Both the position numbers and the translations under genes were made by a program. This document shows positions 37,106 to 47,996 of a stretch of DNA of 64,000 bases, piece by piece (position 1 is the first letter of the stretch; the number at the start of each line of letters is the position of its first letter). The notes under the pieces are model-generated. The model did no database searches and had not been told where the DNA came from. It worked only from the letters and a program-made list of their open reading frames with translations. This DNA comes from Planctomycetota bacterium (GTDB lineage: Bacteria; Planctomycetota; UBA1135; UBA2386), in the NCBI GenBank assembly GCA_016716265.1, contig JADJWQ010000002.1, positions 705,001 to 769,000 on the forward strand. The letters are read 5' to 3'.

Positions 37106-38626
37106 TCACGACAGCGGCGGGAGCTGGGCGGCGCGGACGAACGCCTGCTCGTAGAAGTAGAGGCCCACGGCAATGGCTGCCGCCAGCGCGACGGCGAGGC
37201 TCGGGCCGAGCGCGTCGAGGACGGTGACCAGCGCGAGCAGCGCGGCGCCGCCACCGGTCAGGTTCAGGCCCGCGCGCCACGCGAGCACGTCGCTGCCCGG
37301 CGCGATCGGGATCGTGCGCAGCAGCGACGCCGCCTGCCGTGCATTGCGGGTCGGGTGTGGCCCACGGATCTTCGCGTCGGCGAACCGCTGGTGCAGGAAG
37401 GCGGCGAAGGCGGCGATCGCCGTCAGCGTCCAAGCGGGGGTCGACAGGTGGGCGGTCGCGGGCAGCAGCGCGACGGCACCGAGCAGCAGCGCCTGCACCT
37501 GGAGATGCCAGAACGTCTTGCCGGCCGACTGCCACAGGTCGCGACCCTCGCACTGCTGGAACAGCCAGGCGGTGTAGCCGGCGCACAGCGCGCCGAGCGC
37601 GACGTTCGGGATGCGCAGCGCGTCGGCGAGCGCCGTGAGTCCGGCGAACCGTGCCGCGAGGATCGCCGCCGTCAGTGCGCCGAACGCACCGAGCACGAAG
37701 CCGCCCTTCACGAGCCAGCTCCGCAGGTTCGGTCGCGTCAGCAGGCGGAAGAAGTACTGCGGGCGCTTCAGGTCGCCGATCAGCAGCGCGACGGTCGCCA
37801 GCAGGAACGTCAGTGCGAGCAGCTCGGGCAGCCAGCGCGCGCCGAAGCCGCGCACGCCGAGCGTCGCCGGCAGCCACGCCAGCAACGCGGCCCCGGCGGC
37901 GATGCCCTTCGTCACCAGGTAGGCGGACACCTTCGAGCCCCAATGGACGTCGTGGTTGACGTCGAGCACGGTGGTCGCGTGAGGGTGGGTGTCGTCCGTG
38001 TCGGGCCACGGTGGGGGTGCGAGCCGGCGCTCGCTCCACAGGTAGGTGGGCGGGTCCTTCGCGAGCCCGGGCTCGAGCGACACCGCGTCCATACCGAGGT
38101 AGTGCACGTTCGGGCCGGTGCCCTGCTCCGGCCTGCGCACGACGCTCCCGGCGAGGCCGGCGAGCTGTGCGATCCGGCTCTGCGGGTCGTGCAGGTCGCC
38201 CGACACGATCGCCTCCTCGGGGCACACGATCTCGCAGGCCGGCTTCAGCCCCTGCTCGACGCGGTGCGCGCAATAGTGGCACTTCTCGGCGCCGCCGGTG
38301 TCCTCGTTGAGGTAGAGGGCGTCGTACGGGCACGCCTGCATGCAGGCCTTGCAGCCGATGCAGGCGTCCTTGTCGAGGTCGACGATGCCGTCATCGCGCT
38401 TGCCGAGTGCGTTGACGGGGCAGATCGTCACGCACGGCGCGTTCGTGCAGTGGTTGCAGCGCAGCACCGCGAAGTGCCGCTTGACCGCCGGGAAGGTGCC
38501 GATCTCGGTGTACTTGACCCAGGTGCGGAAGCTGCCCACCGGCACGTCGTTCTCGGACTTGCAGGCGACCGTGCAGGCGTGGCAGCCGATGCACTTCCGG
38601 TGATCGATGACGAAGCCGTACTGCAT
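37106..38626 (-). CDS. Fused four-cluster ferredoxin and NrfD/PsrC-like membrane subunit
   Basis: A 506-residue fusion of the electron-transfer and membrane-anchor subunits of a molybdoenzyme. Residues 1-140 bind four [4Fe-4S] clusters with Cys12/15/18/22, 57/60/65/69, 89/92/95/99 and 116/119/131/135. From about residue 225 follow some eight transmembrane helices of the quinol-binding anchor type (AYLVTKGIAAGAALLAWLPA, LLALTFLLATVALLIGDLK, LVKGGFVLGAFGALTAAILA). These two functions are usually separate proteins (DmsB/DmsC, PsrB/PsrC). I chose ATG 38626 because MQYGFVIDHRKCIGCHAC matches the usual start. A longer form from ATG 38659 exists in frame. It is first in the operon with the catalytic subunit. 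Confidence 0.88.
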   Translation of the reverse strand: MQYGFVIDHRKCIGCHACTVACKSENDVPVGSFRTWVKYTEIGTFPAVKRHFAVLRCNHCTNAPCVTICPVNALGKRDDGIVDLDKDACIGCKACMQACPYDALYLNEDTGGAEKCHYCAHRVEQGLKPACEIVCPEEAIVSGDLHDPQSRIAQLAGLAGSVVRRPEQGTGPNVHYLGMDAVSLEPGLAKDPPTYLWSERRLAPPPWPDTDDTHPHATTVLDVNHDVHWGSKVSAYLVTKGIAAGAALLAWLPATLGVRGFGARWLPELLALTFLLATVALLIGDLKRPQYFFRLLTRPNLRSWLVKGGFVLGAFGALTAAILAARFAGLTALADALRIPNVALGALCAGYTAWLFQQCEGRDLWQSAGKTFWHLQVQALLLGAVALLPATAHLSTPAWTLTAIAAFAAFLHQRFADAKIRGPHPTRNARQAASLLRTIPIAPGSDVLAWRAGLNLTGGGAALLALVTVLDALGPSLAVALAAAIAVGLYFYEQAFVRAAQLPPLS

Positions 38627-38686
38627 GAGCGGGCGGAGAGCGCGAGGTGGGCGCACCATACGGGCGCCGCGCGGGCGGCGCGACGA

Positions 38687-40492
38687 TCAACCCGCGTTCG
38701 GCGCGCGCTCGGTGAGCAGCGCATCGAGCGTGCCCCGCGTCACCGCGTGGTAGCGCGGCCGGGCGCTGGCGTAGATCGCGCGAGCGCGGGCCGCCCCGGC
38801 CTCGCTCGCCAACAGGGCGGTGTAGAGCGGGCGCACCAGCTTGCGCCGGCCGACCGCGAGCAGGAAGCCCTCGAGGCGGGCGTCGACGCGGGGCGGCAGC
38901 GGGCCGGCGAGGATGCGACGCTCGAGCCACGCCGCGAGGATCTCGGCGTTGTGGCTGCCGGTCAGCTCGAAGGCGGCATCGAGCTCGTCGAGGCGGGCCG
39001 CCGGCGCGCCAGCACCGAGATCGTCGAGGAAGCGCAGCGTCTCGGCCGTGGTCCAGCCGGGCATCGGTAGTGCGGCGGTCGGACCACCGGCGAGCCACGC
39101 GTCGCGCGCCGCGTCGACCGCGGCGAGCCGCGTGCTCGGCGGCAGCGCGAGGTCGGCCGGCAGGCCGGGGGCGTGGATCCAGGCGTCGACGTCGATGCCG
39201 CGAGCGGCCGCCGGATCGCTCTGCAGCAGCTCGGTCGACAGGAAGGCCAGGAAGTCGGCCGTCGTCACGCTGCGGAACGCGTGGCTCGCGAACCAGCGGC
39301 CGAGGAACGCATCGAAGCGGTCGCGTCCGAACGCCCGCTCGAGCCGGCGCAGGAACGCTGCCCCCTTGTGGTAGGGGACCGACGTCATGCCGAGGTCGGG
39401 GTCGCGGCCGTCGAGATCGACGTGCAGCACCTGGTCGCACGGCTCGAGCTTGGCGAGCTCGGCGCGGAGTTCGCCGACGCACAGGTGGATCTCGAGCGCC
39501 GCGCGTTCCCGCCCGTACAGCGCTTCGACGATGCGCTGCTCGACGTAGACCGTGAAGCCCTCGTTGAGCCAGAAGTCGCTCCACGTCGCATTGGTGACCA
39601 GGTTGCCGGACCACGAGTGCGCGAGCTCGTGCGCGATCAGGGCGACGAGCGAGCGGTCGCCGGCGAGGATCGTCGGCGTCGCGAAGGTGAGGCACGGATT
39701 CTCCATGCCGCCAAACGGGAACGCGGGCGGCAGGACCAGCACGTCGTAGCGGCCCCACACGTACTCGCCGTACAGCTCCTCGCAGCGTTGCAGCATGCGC
39801 TCGACGTCGCACAGCTCGTCGGCTGCACGGTCGAGCATCGCCGGCTCGGTCCAGATCGCGCACCGTGCGGAGACATCGCGTTTCGCGAGATCGCCGATCG
39901 CCAGTGCGATCAGGTACGGCGGGACCGCGTGCGACATCGCGAAGCGCGTCGTGCCGGCCGATTCGACCTCCCGCCGGTCCGCGCTCATCAGCGCGACGAG
40001 CGCGGGATCCGTGCGGATGACGGCGGTCCAGGTGACGCGCGTGCCCGGCGAGTCCTGCAGCGGGATCCAGGTCCGCGTCAGGATCGCCTGGCCCTGCGTG
40101 TAGAGGTACGGTTGCGTGCCGCCGGCCGTTTGCGCGGGGGCGAGCCATTGAACCGCGGCGGCAGCATGGCCCGTGCGATAGCGGATGGTCACCGAGCGGT
40201 CGCCGGGAGCGAGCGTGATCGTCAGCGCACGCCCGAGGATCGGATCGGCGCCGGATAGCTCGTGCGGGCGCGCGGCACCGTCGGCACCGACGATGCTCTC
40301 GATCGTCATCCCGCGCCCGACGTCGACGATCAGCGGCGCGCCCGCGTCGGGGCGCACCACGTGGAGCGTCGCGGTGCCGTGCAGCTCGCGGCTCGCGAAG
40401 TCCGCGGTCAGGTCGACCTCGACGTGCTCGACGCGGACCAGCTCGGGGCGCGCGTGACTGTGGCGGTCGGTGGCGGCGGCGGGCGGTTCCAT
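38687..40492 (-). CDS. M1-family metalloaminopeptidase
   Basis: A 601-residue zinc aminopeptidase of the LTA4-hydrolase/aminopeptidase B type. The substrate-anchoring motif is GGMEN (261-265). Zinc is bound by His288, His292 (HELAH) and Glu311 (WLNEG), with Glu289 as base. The N-terminal saddle domain and a C-terminal helical repeat domain (from about 460) complete the fold. No signal peptide is seen, so it should act on peptides in the cytoplasm. I chose ATG 40492 with GAGG just upstream, because the longer frame (from 40567) is Arg-rich without homology. It lies 60 nt upstream of the molybdoenzyme genes on the same strand, probably without functional link. Confidence 0.93.
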   Translation of the reverse strand: MEPPAAATDRHSHARPELVRVEHVEVDLTADFASRELHGTATLHVVRPDAGAPLIVDVGRGMTIESIVGADGAARPHELSGADPILGRALTITLAPGDRSVTIRYRTGHAAAAVQWLAPAQTAGGTQPYLYTQGQAILTRTWIPLQDSPGTRVTWTAVIRTDPALVALMSADRREVESAGTTRFAMSHAVPPYLIALAIGDLAKRDVSARCAIWTEPAMLDRAADELCDVERMLQRCEELYGEYVWGRYDVLVLPPAFPFGGMENPCLTFATPTILAGDRSLVALIAHELAHSWSGNLVTNATWSDFWLNEGFTVYVEQRIVEALYGRERAALEIHLCVGELRAELAKLEPCDQVLHVDLDGRDPDLGMTSVPYHKGAAFLRRLERAFGRDRFDAFLGRWFASHAFRSVTTADFLAFLSTELLQSDPAAARGIDVDAWIHAPGLPADLALPPSTRLAAVDAARDAWLAGGPTAALPMPGWTTAETLRFLDDLGAGAPAARLDELDAAFELTGSHNAEILAAWLERRILAGPLPPRVDARLEGFLLAVGRRKLVRPLYTALLASEAGAARARAIYASARPRYHAVTRGTLDALLTERAPNAG

Positions 40493-40607
40493 CGCCTCGC
40501 CACGGTAGCGGTCGCCGACGGATGACCGATGCGGATTCCGGCCGCCCCGGGGCGCTGCCCGTGGCATCGCAGCGGTAGCCGCGAAGACGACCCCGGCCGG
40601 GGCCGCG

Positions 40608-42281
40608 TCAGTAGGGGAGCGCGAGCTCGCCGTAGTAGCTGTGCTGCGCCCCGCCAGCGGCGTCGACGCCCGAGAAGAAGACGCGGAGGACGTCGGGATC
40701 GTACAGCGCGGGCGACGTGTACGGCTTGACGGGGGTCATGCCGATGTAGCGCGCGTCGCCGACGGCAGGCACGCCGACGATCGGGATGTCCGCCCAGGTC
40801 CAAGATTCACCGCGGTCGTGACTCACCCCGAGTCGCACCGTGGCACCGGCTCCCGCCGCGAGGACGTAGAGGGTGCCATGGCGATCGATCTGGAGCTTGG
40901 CGTAGTTGCCCGCGCAGCCGACGGGAAGCAGCCGCGGCGGACTCGCGAGCCCGTCGTCATAGCGGCGCAGCCAGGTGCAGTCGGGCGTGCCGAGCAGGTA
41001 GCTCAGGACGTGCAGCACACCGCGCTCGTCCCACGCGACGTCGGCGGGGAACGCATTGTTCACTCCGACAGCGGGACTGGGGTGCGTCTCGCGGAACAGC
41101 AGGCGTGCGCCGCTCGCGGGCGGATCCCAGAGGTACGCGGTGGAGGCACGGTAGTAGGCGTTGCCGGCACCGGGCACGAACTCGCCGAAATACATGAGCC
41201 AGCGATTGGCCGCCGGCTGGGCGGCCGTCACCGGGTAGAGGAGGTAGCTACCTGAGCTCACGAGCGCGGGGAACGTTCCGTACGAGCTGCCGCTCCGCCA
41301 CCACTGCGGGATCCGCGACCAGCTCGAGTCGGCGAGCGACCAGATCGTGGTGCCGTCGGCGGCCGTGCCCAGGCCGAGGTAGCCGTCGTTCGCCAGCGGC
41401 CACTCGTCGTAGTTCAGATACGTGTCGAAGCGGAGCGCTCCGCTACCGTCGCGGGTGCCGAAGATCAGATGGTAGAAGCGGTGTCCGCCTGCACCTCCCT
41501 GGAAGCAGTCGCCGGCCGGGGCCGCGCAGTTGAAGACCAGGTGCAGGCGCTGGGCGGTGTCCATCACGATGCCAGGCAACTGCTGTGGATATCGGATCGT
41601 TGCCACGGCGACCCACGGCCCGCCGGTACGGAGCCGGCGGAGGATCGTGCAGGACCGTGCCGCGACGCCGGCTGTGAAGTGGGTGTGGACCGCGTACAGG
41701 TGAGTGGAGTCGGCTGCGAGCTTCGGCAGGTTGGCGTTCCAGCTCGGTGGCGTGTCGACGCGCGTCGGACCGGAGTGGATGAGCTCCGCGGTCAGCGCCG
41801 GGCGTGCGAGCAGGGTCAGCGTCAGGAGGTCGGAGGTGGCCACCGGCGTCGGCCGCGGGATCCGCGGGTCGGCCACCAGGGCCTGCACGTGGATCGATCG
41901 CCCGAGGAGCTGGGGTAGTTCCGGGATCGGTACGGGACTGAAGCCGACGGCCGGCATCGAGTCGAGCAGGATGTCCGGGCTCGCGTACAGCATGCAGCCT
42001 GGGATCCCGGCGAACGAGAGGTCGAGCGGTAGCGCGTTCGTTCCCCAGAAGCCGTCCGAGGCGCCGACGATCAACGTGTAGGCGGCCGTCGCCGGGCTGG
42101 CGGCGATGCCGATCTCGACGGTCTCGCCGGGTGACGGCAGACCGCGGAAGCGCATGGCCAGCGTCATATTGCCGGCGTCGGTGCAGCCGGTGCCGCTCCA
42201 ACGGACCTGGGCGAGCACCGGAACAATGGAGAGGAGCGCGGCGACGATCTGCCACCGCATGGGCACGCGTGACCCGCTCAT
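40608..42281 (-). CDS. Secreted protein with Asp-box (BNR) motif and lineage-specific module
   Basis: A 557-residue exported protein (signal peptide MRWQIVAALLSIVPVLAQ, after seven extra residues if ATG 42281 is used; ATG 42260 is the alternative). Residues ~20-160 hold the lineage module (GIPGCMLYASPD, VPIPELPQLLGRSIHVQALV). The rest has the cadence of a beta-propeller, with one clear Asp-box (VSHDRGESWTWADIPI) as found in sialidases and other BNR proteins. It also has repeated segments of the kind WDERGVLHVLSYLLG and IDRHGTLYVLAAGAG. Catalytic residues of sialidase are not recognisable, so a sensory, binding or lyase role is as likely. Its base composition is somewhat less G+C-rich than its neighbours by eye. 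Confidence 0.75.
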   Translation of the reverse strand: MSGSRVPMRWQIVAALLSIVPVLAQVRWSGTGCTDAGNMTLAMRFRGLPSPGETVEIGIAASPATAAYTLIVGASDGFWGTNALPLDLSFAGIPGCMLYASPDILLDSMPAVGFSPVPIPELPQLLGRSIHVQALVADPRIPRPTPVATSDLLTLTLLARPALTAELIHSGPTRVDTPPSWNANLPKLAADSTHLYAVHTHFTAGVAARSCTILRRLRTGGPWVAVATIRYPQQLPGIVMDTAQRLHLVFNCAAPAGDCFQGGAGGHRFYHLIFGTRDGSGALRFDTYLNYDEWPLANDGYLGLGTAADGTTIWSLADSSWSRIPQWWRSGSSYGTFPALVSSGSYLLYPVTAAQPAANRWLMYFGEFVPGAGNAYYRASTAYLWDPPASGARLLFRETHPSPAVGVNNAFPADVAWDERGVLHVLSYLLGTPDCTWLRRYDDGLASPPRLLPVGCAGNYAKLQIDRHGTLYVLAAGAGATVRLGVSHDRGESWTWADIPIVGVPAVGDARYIGMTPVKPYTSPALYDPDVLRVFFSGVDAAGGAQHSYYGELALPY

Positions 42282-42384
42282 GTCCCGATCGTACCGAAAC
42301 AGCTGGAGCCCGGGACCTGGGCGAACCCCCGTCCGGGCCTACCGAGCCCGTTCCGGTGTCCGGTCGTCTGCGCACCGGCCCGCG

Positions 42385-43278
42385 TCAGGTCCTCGACGCT
42401 TTCCAGGTGTCGAGCCACGAGCCGTACATCGGGTTCGGTAGCACGAACCAACGCGTGCCCCAGTACGACGCCAGGTCCAGCGTGCGCGCGCGGCGCTCGT
42501 CGGCGAGCGCCAGACCCTTCGTGCGCACGACCTCCGGGGTGTCTCCGTTGCGGAGCGAGGCGGTCGGACGGACGTTGCCCAGGAAGTCGCCGAGGTCGTC
42601 GCCGAACAGCATCAGCACGCGGTGCGTCGCCGCGATCCGGGTGCGACGCACGGTCTTGTCGCTGCTGGTGTTGTCACTGCCGGTCGTGTCATCGTGCTCG
42701 CCCCTGGTCAGCACGACGTCGAGCTGCTCGGTGTCGGCGAGCGGGAAGCCGAGCCGCCGGAGATTGTCGCGGGTCGCGGGCTCCTCGGCGGCGTCGCGGT
42801 TCGTGACGTAGAAGATCGTCACGCCGCGCGCGGCGGCGTGGGTCAGGAAGTCGAGCGCGCCGGGGATCGCCGCCGCGCTCCGCTCCTCGACCCAGCCCGA
42901 CCACATCTGCGGGTCGAAGCCGTGGCCGGCGGCGGCGAGGCGCGCATTGAACGGCGTGTTGTCGAGGACGGTCTCGTCGATGTCGACGACGATCGCCGGC
43001 GGCAGGTAGATCCAGTCGGTGACGGTGAGCTGCTCGAATGCCGCCGTCCATTGCTGGTCGTTCAGCGCGACGTCGAGCATGCCGGTGGCGGCCGCGTAGC
43101 ACTGGCGGCACAGCGCGATGCGCTCCGCGGACTGCTCGCACCACGCGACGGCGACGGTCGCGGGGTCGGCTGGATCCTGCGGGAAGGCGGTCGGCGCCGG
43201 CCGGTCGGCGCGGGTCGCCAGCGCGCCGAGGAACGTGACGGTCAGGAGCGCGAGAGGGGATGCGAAGCGGGTGTTCAC
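42385..43278 (-). CDS. Acid phosphatase of the HAD class B / e(P4) family
   Basis: An exported phosphatase (297 residues). The HAD nucleophile motif is VVDIDETVLDNT, with Asp99 and Asp101. Motif II is FYVTNRD, and the terminal acidic motif is LMLFGDDLGDF. This is the arrangement of the 5'-nucleotidase lipoprotein e(P4) group, which strips phosphate from nucleotides outside the cytoplasm. The N-terminus from GTG 43278 (NTRFASPLALLTVTFLGALATRA) is a signal peptide but lacks a lipobox Cys, so the protein is secreted rather than lipidated. A GTG at 43314 would add 12 residues. A Ser/Thr/Asp-rich insertion (DDTTGSDNTSSDKT) lies before motif III. Confidence 0.87.
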   Translation of the reverse strand: MNTRFASPLALLTVTFLGALATRADRPAPTAFPQDPADPATVAVAWCEQSAERIALCRQCYAAATGMLDVALNDQQWTAAFEQLTVTDWIYLPPAIVVDIDETVLDNTPFNARLAAAGHGFDPQMWSGWVEERSAAAIPGALDFLTHAAARGVTIFYVTNRDAAEEPATRDNLRRLGFPLADTEQLDVVLTRGEHDDTTGSDNTSSDKTVRRTRIAATHRVLMLFGDDLGDFLGNVRPTASLRNGDTPEVVRTKGLALADERRARTLDLASYWGTRWFVLPNPMYGSWLDTWKASRT

Positions 43279-43388
43279 GCGCGGTATCGTGCCGCGCGCC
43301 GCGGTCGCCCGCACGCCGCAGACCGGCGCGCGACCTCCGGGTTCTCCCGCGGGCCCGCGGCGGCCGGCGAGCGGGTGGCCAGACCGGG

Positions 43389-43406
43389 CGGGCGCTGCAG
43401 CGCCCG
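43389..43406 (-). terminator. Hairpin directly after the lipoprotein gene at 43409
   Basis: CGGGCGCTGCAGCGCCCG is a perfect 18-nt inverted repeat (7-bp stem, 4-nt loop) beginning 2 nt past the stop codon. No U-tract follows. Confidence 0.45.
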
Positions 43407-43408
43407 GC

Positions 43409-43825
43409 TCACATCCCGAACGCGCCGAGCTTCTCGGCGTCGTTCTGGTCCTCGATCTCGATCTCGCGCGCCGACGGCCGGTACTCGGCGGTCAGCGAGC
43501 TGACGACCGGCGTGACGATCCAGGTCAGCGGCGACCACCCGTACCAGTAGTTCTCGGTGTCACCCTGGACGATGCGGATGTGGTTCCCGTCCAGTTCCGC
43601 GATCTCGGCGGTCAGCTCGTCGACCATCGTCTCGATGTCGGTCTGGCCGATGAACGGGACGATGATCAGCAGGTTGAAGCCGACCTTCGTCATCGACGTG
43701 AAGTAGACGCGCTCGCCGTCGGGGCCGACGCGCTCGTGCCAGATCGTCGCCTTCGAGTGGAAGGTGCAGCCGCCGAACGCGAGCGCGAGGACCGCGAGGC
43801 AGGCCGAGAGAGCTGTCTTGCGCAT
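43409..43825 (-). CDS. Small predicted lipoprotein
   Basis: A 138-residue lipoprotein of unknown function. ATG 43825 gives MRKTALSACLAVLALAFGGC, with a lipobox FGGC. The mature part is mixed alpha/beta with a hydrophobic patch (VGFNLLIIVPFIGQTDIETMVDEL), which in small envelope lipoproteins often packs against the membrane. A C-terminal segment (YWYGWSPLTWIVTPVVSSL) follows. The upstream gene (43899) is 73 nt away, and a terminator-like hairpin follows the stop. Confidence 0.75.
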   Translation of the reverse strand: MRKTALSACLAVLALAFGGCTFHSKATIWHERVGPDGERVYFTSMTKVGFNLLIIVPFIGQTDIETMVDELTAEIAELDGNHIRIVQGDTENYWYGWSPLTWIVTPVVSSLTAEYRPSAREIEIEDQNDAEKLGAFGM

Positions 43826-43898
43826 GGTCGTCGATCGATAGCCGGGCCGTGTGGTCGAGGCAAGGACCGACCCGGGCGTCGTCGGCGTTCGTCCGGCG

Positions 43899-45509
43899 TC
43901 AACGCGCCGGCGGCCGGGCGCGGAACGGCAGATCGAGCACGTCGCGGCGCTCGTCCGCGTCGATCTCGGCCGCGACATCTTCGTAGCCCGGGCAACGGGC
44001 CTCCACTCGAACCGGGCCCCGCGGCACCATCAGCTCGAGGTCGCCCTCCGAGACGGTCCAGTTGGCCATCATGATCGTGCGGCCATCGGCCATGCGGATG
44101 CGAAAGGCGACGTAGCTGGCCGCGGCCAGGGCGGGGACGAGGGGCCGGATCGTCAGCGGCAGCAACTCCGTATCCAGCACGATGTCGAGGACGTCTCCCG
44201 GTGGATCCGTCGCGGTCAGGACGACCCGCATCGAGTCCAGTGCTTCGCGGAGCTGCGGTGTCGCCCGGAGTGTCGCCACGCGGTACGTGCCGAGTGGCAG
44301 CAGTCGACGTTCGGACGGCGGGCAGTCGATGGGCATCCGCGTGTCCTCGTGGAACAAGCGGATCGGCATCGACAGGGGGCGACCCGACACGGTGCGGACG
44401 CGGACGAGCATGTCGCGATAGGCATGGTCGGTGTCCTGGCGCATGAACACCGGATCGGTGAGGCACCGCACCGGGACGAGCGGCCATTCGCCCACCCAGA
44501 TTGCGTCGTCCTCGGTGACGGCCTGACAACGCACGAGCACGTCCACGTCGGGGTTCCACGGCCGATGGACGAGCACGAGCCCGTCCGGGAACCGTCGCTC
44601 CAGCGCCCGGCGTCCGTACCCCAGGCGGCGGACGACCGGGGCTCGGATGTCCACGTCGCGCACTGCGAGGTCCCAGGCGACGCGCTCCACGTCGGCGCGG
44701 GTGGGGCACGCGAACACGACGCCGTAGAGATCCGTCATCGTGACGTGGACGTCCGTGACGCCGGCGACGTCGACGATCCGGTCGACGTCGGCGTCGGAGT
44801 ACGGAAGATAGTCGGCGTGGAGCGCGTTGAGGGCGTAGCGACCGTCCGGCAATCCCTGGAAATCAGCTGCGCCGAACGAGTCCGTCGTCCGTGACCACAG
44901 CGGGGCGTCGGAAAGCGGATTGCCGTCGGCGCGCGCGGGAGCGTTCTCGGGCTGACCGCGACCGGCCGGTGACAGGAGTACCAGTGCCTCCGCAATCGGG
45001 ATTCCCGTATCTCGCAAGACGATCGCGCGGACCGAGCCCGCGGCCTGCATGGATACGACGACAGGAGACTCGCCGCGGCGAGCCACCGCGAGGTCGATGA
45101 CGCTGGCGACCCGATGCGTCGCGCGGACGAGGAGGAAGGGGGTATCGACCTCGGTGAGATCGATGTCCGCGCGACCGGTCGCATCCGTTTCGGTGAAAGG
45201 ATCCGACCGCGACGTCGAGAACGGCTCATCCGACCGGGGCATCGGCTGCAAGGTCGCTCCTCCGATCGGCTGGCCGGACTCCTCGGCGACCGTGAGGATG
45301 GACAGGTGGCCGAGCCCCGTGTTCACCGACGGGCCGTCAACGGGACTCCGCCGGGACGCCTCGATCGGCCGGACGGCTCCATCCGTCGTCGCGGGTGACG
45401 ACGGCAATGCGGTGGTCGGGACCGGTGGCTCCGGAGTCCGCCGCGCGATCCACAGGGCGGCTGCAATGGCGATCCCGAGGGCAACGGAGAGTGCGCGGCT
45501 GCGCTTCAT
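43899..45509 (-). CDS. Exported protein with carboxypeptidase-regulatory-like domains
   Basis: A 536-residue protein anchored or exported by an N-terminal hydrophobic segment (ALSVALGIAIAAALWIA). A Pro/Thr/Ser linker follows, then repeated beta-sandwich units of the carboxypeptidase regulatory type. Examples are GHLSILTVAEESGQPIGGA, the pair GSVRAIVLRDTGIPIAEALV with FQGLPDGRYALNALHADY, and DMLVRVRTVSGRPLSMPI with LPLGTYRVATL. Such units are common in secreted planctomycete proteins and usually serve as structural spacers. Codon use is less G+C-biased than in neighbouring housekeeping genes by eye, compatible with an accessory gene. The start ATG 45509 (MKRSRALS) is set by the hydrophobic segment. 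Confidence 0.75.
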   Translation of the reverse strand: MKRSRALSVALGIAIAAALWIARRTPEPPVPTTALPSSPATTDGAVRPIEASRRSPVDGPSVNTGLGHLSILTVAEESGQPIGGATLQPMPRSDEPFSTSRSDPFTETDATGRADIDLTEVDTPFLLVRATHRVASVIDLAVARRGESPVVVSMQAAGSVRAIVLRDTGIPIAEALVLLSPAGRGQPENAPARADGNPLSDAPLWSRTTDSFGAADFQGLPDGRYALNALHADYLPYSDADVDRIVDVAGVTDVHVTMTDLYGVVFACPTRADVERVAWDLAVRDVDIRAPVVRRLGYGRRALERRFPDGLVLVHRPWNPDVDVLVRCQAVTEDDAIWVGEWPLVPVRCLTDPVFMRQDTDHAYRDMLVRVRTVSGRPLSMPIRLFHEDTRMPIDCPPSERRLLPLGTYRVATLRATPQLREALDSMRVVLTATDPPGDVLDIVLDTELLPLTIRPLVPALAAASYVAFRIRMADGRTIMMANWTVSEGDLELMVPRGPVRVEARCPGYEDVAAEIDADERRDVLDLPFRARPPAR

Positions 45510-46036
45510 GTTCGCCGATTGTCGACAACCAATGCCGCCAATAGCCGTTTCCGAAGCGATACGTGATGAGCCCGCCGACGTTCGCTTGGAGCGACGGTGA
45601 ACAGTCGGGCGCAGCGGCCAAAGCGACGAGCGGGCCGTTTCTCGACACCCCGGGAGAGTCTTCGACGACCGGGGTTGGACCGGGCACGAGTCCTGGACTG
45701 CTGCCGAGCTTCCCGGAGAGAGGGCAGTTCCATGTCGAGCATCCCGGACGCAACCTCGCGATGTCACGCTAGCCAGGTCGTGGGCGGGCGGGGAGGACGG
45801 AGAAACCCGCAGCGGGAACGGTCGGCCGGCACGCGCCGCAGTGACCAGGGAGCCGGGATCCGGGGGGCGATCTCGTCCGGACGGTCCGCGATCGCAGGTT
45901 CGGGATCCCTGGCGGGCGGCCGAGCGGACGGCCAGCCGCCGGGTTCGGGCGCGGTCACCCGACCGGCGGGCCGCGCCCGCGTTGCCGGCTTGCCCTCCGT
46001 GGTCGGTTCGTGTGCAATCCTCGCCCCCGAATCGTC
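45510..46036. other. 527-bp divergent intergenic region without a recognisable gene
   Basis: This lies between divergent genes (43899-45509 and thrS), so both promoters should be inside. Base composition falls near 45510-45700. Short open frames exist on both strands, but none has coding character, a ribosome binding site or a recognisable motif. No tRNA or T-box-like leader could be picked out. Confidence 0.4.
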
Positions 46037-47977
<1,941 letters not shown>

Positions 47978-47996
47978 GCGACCCGGCGCGCGCGGA

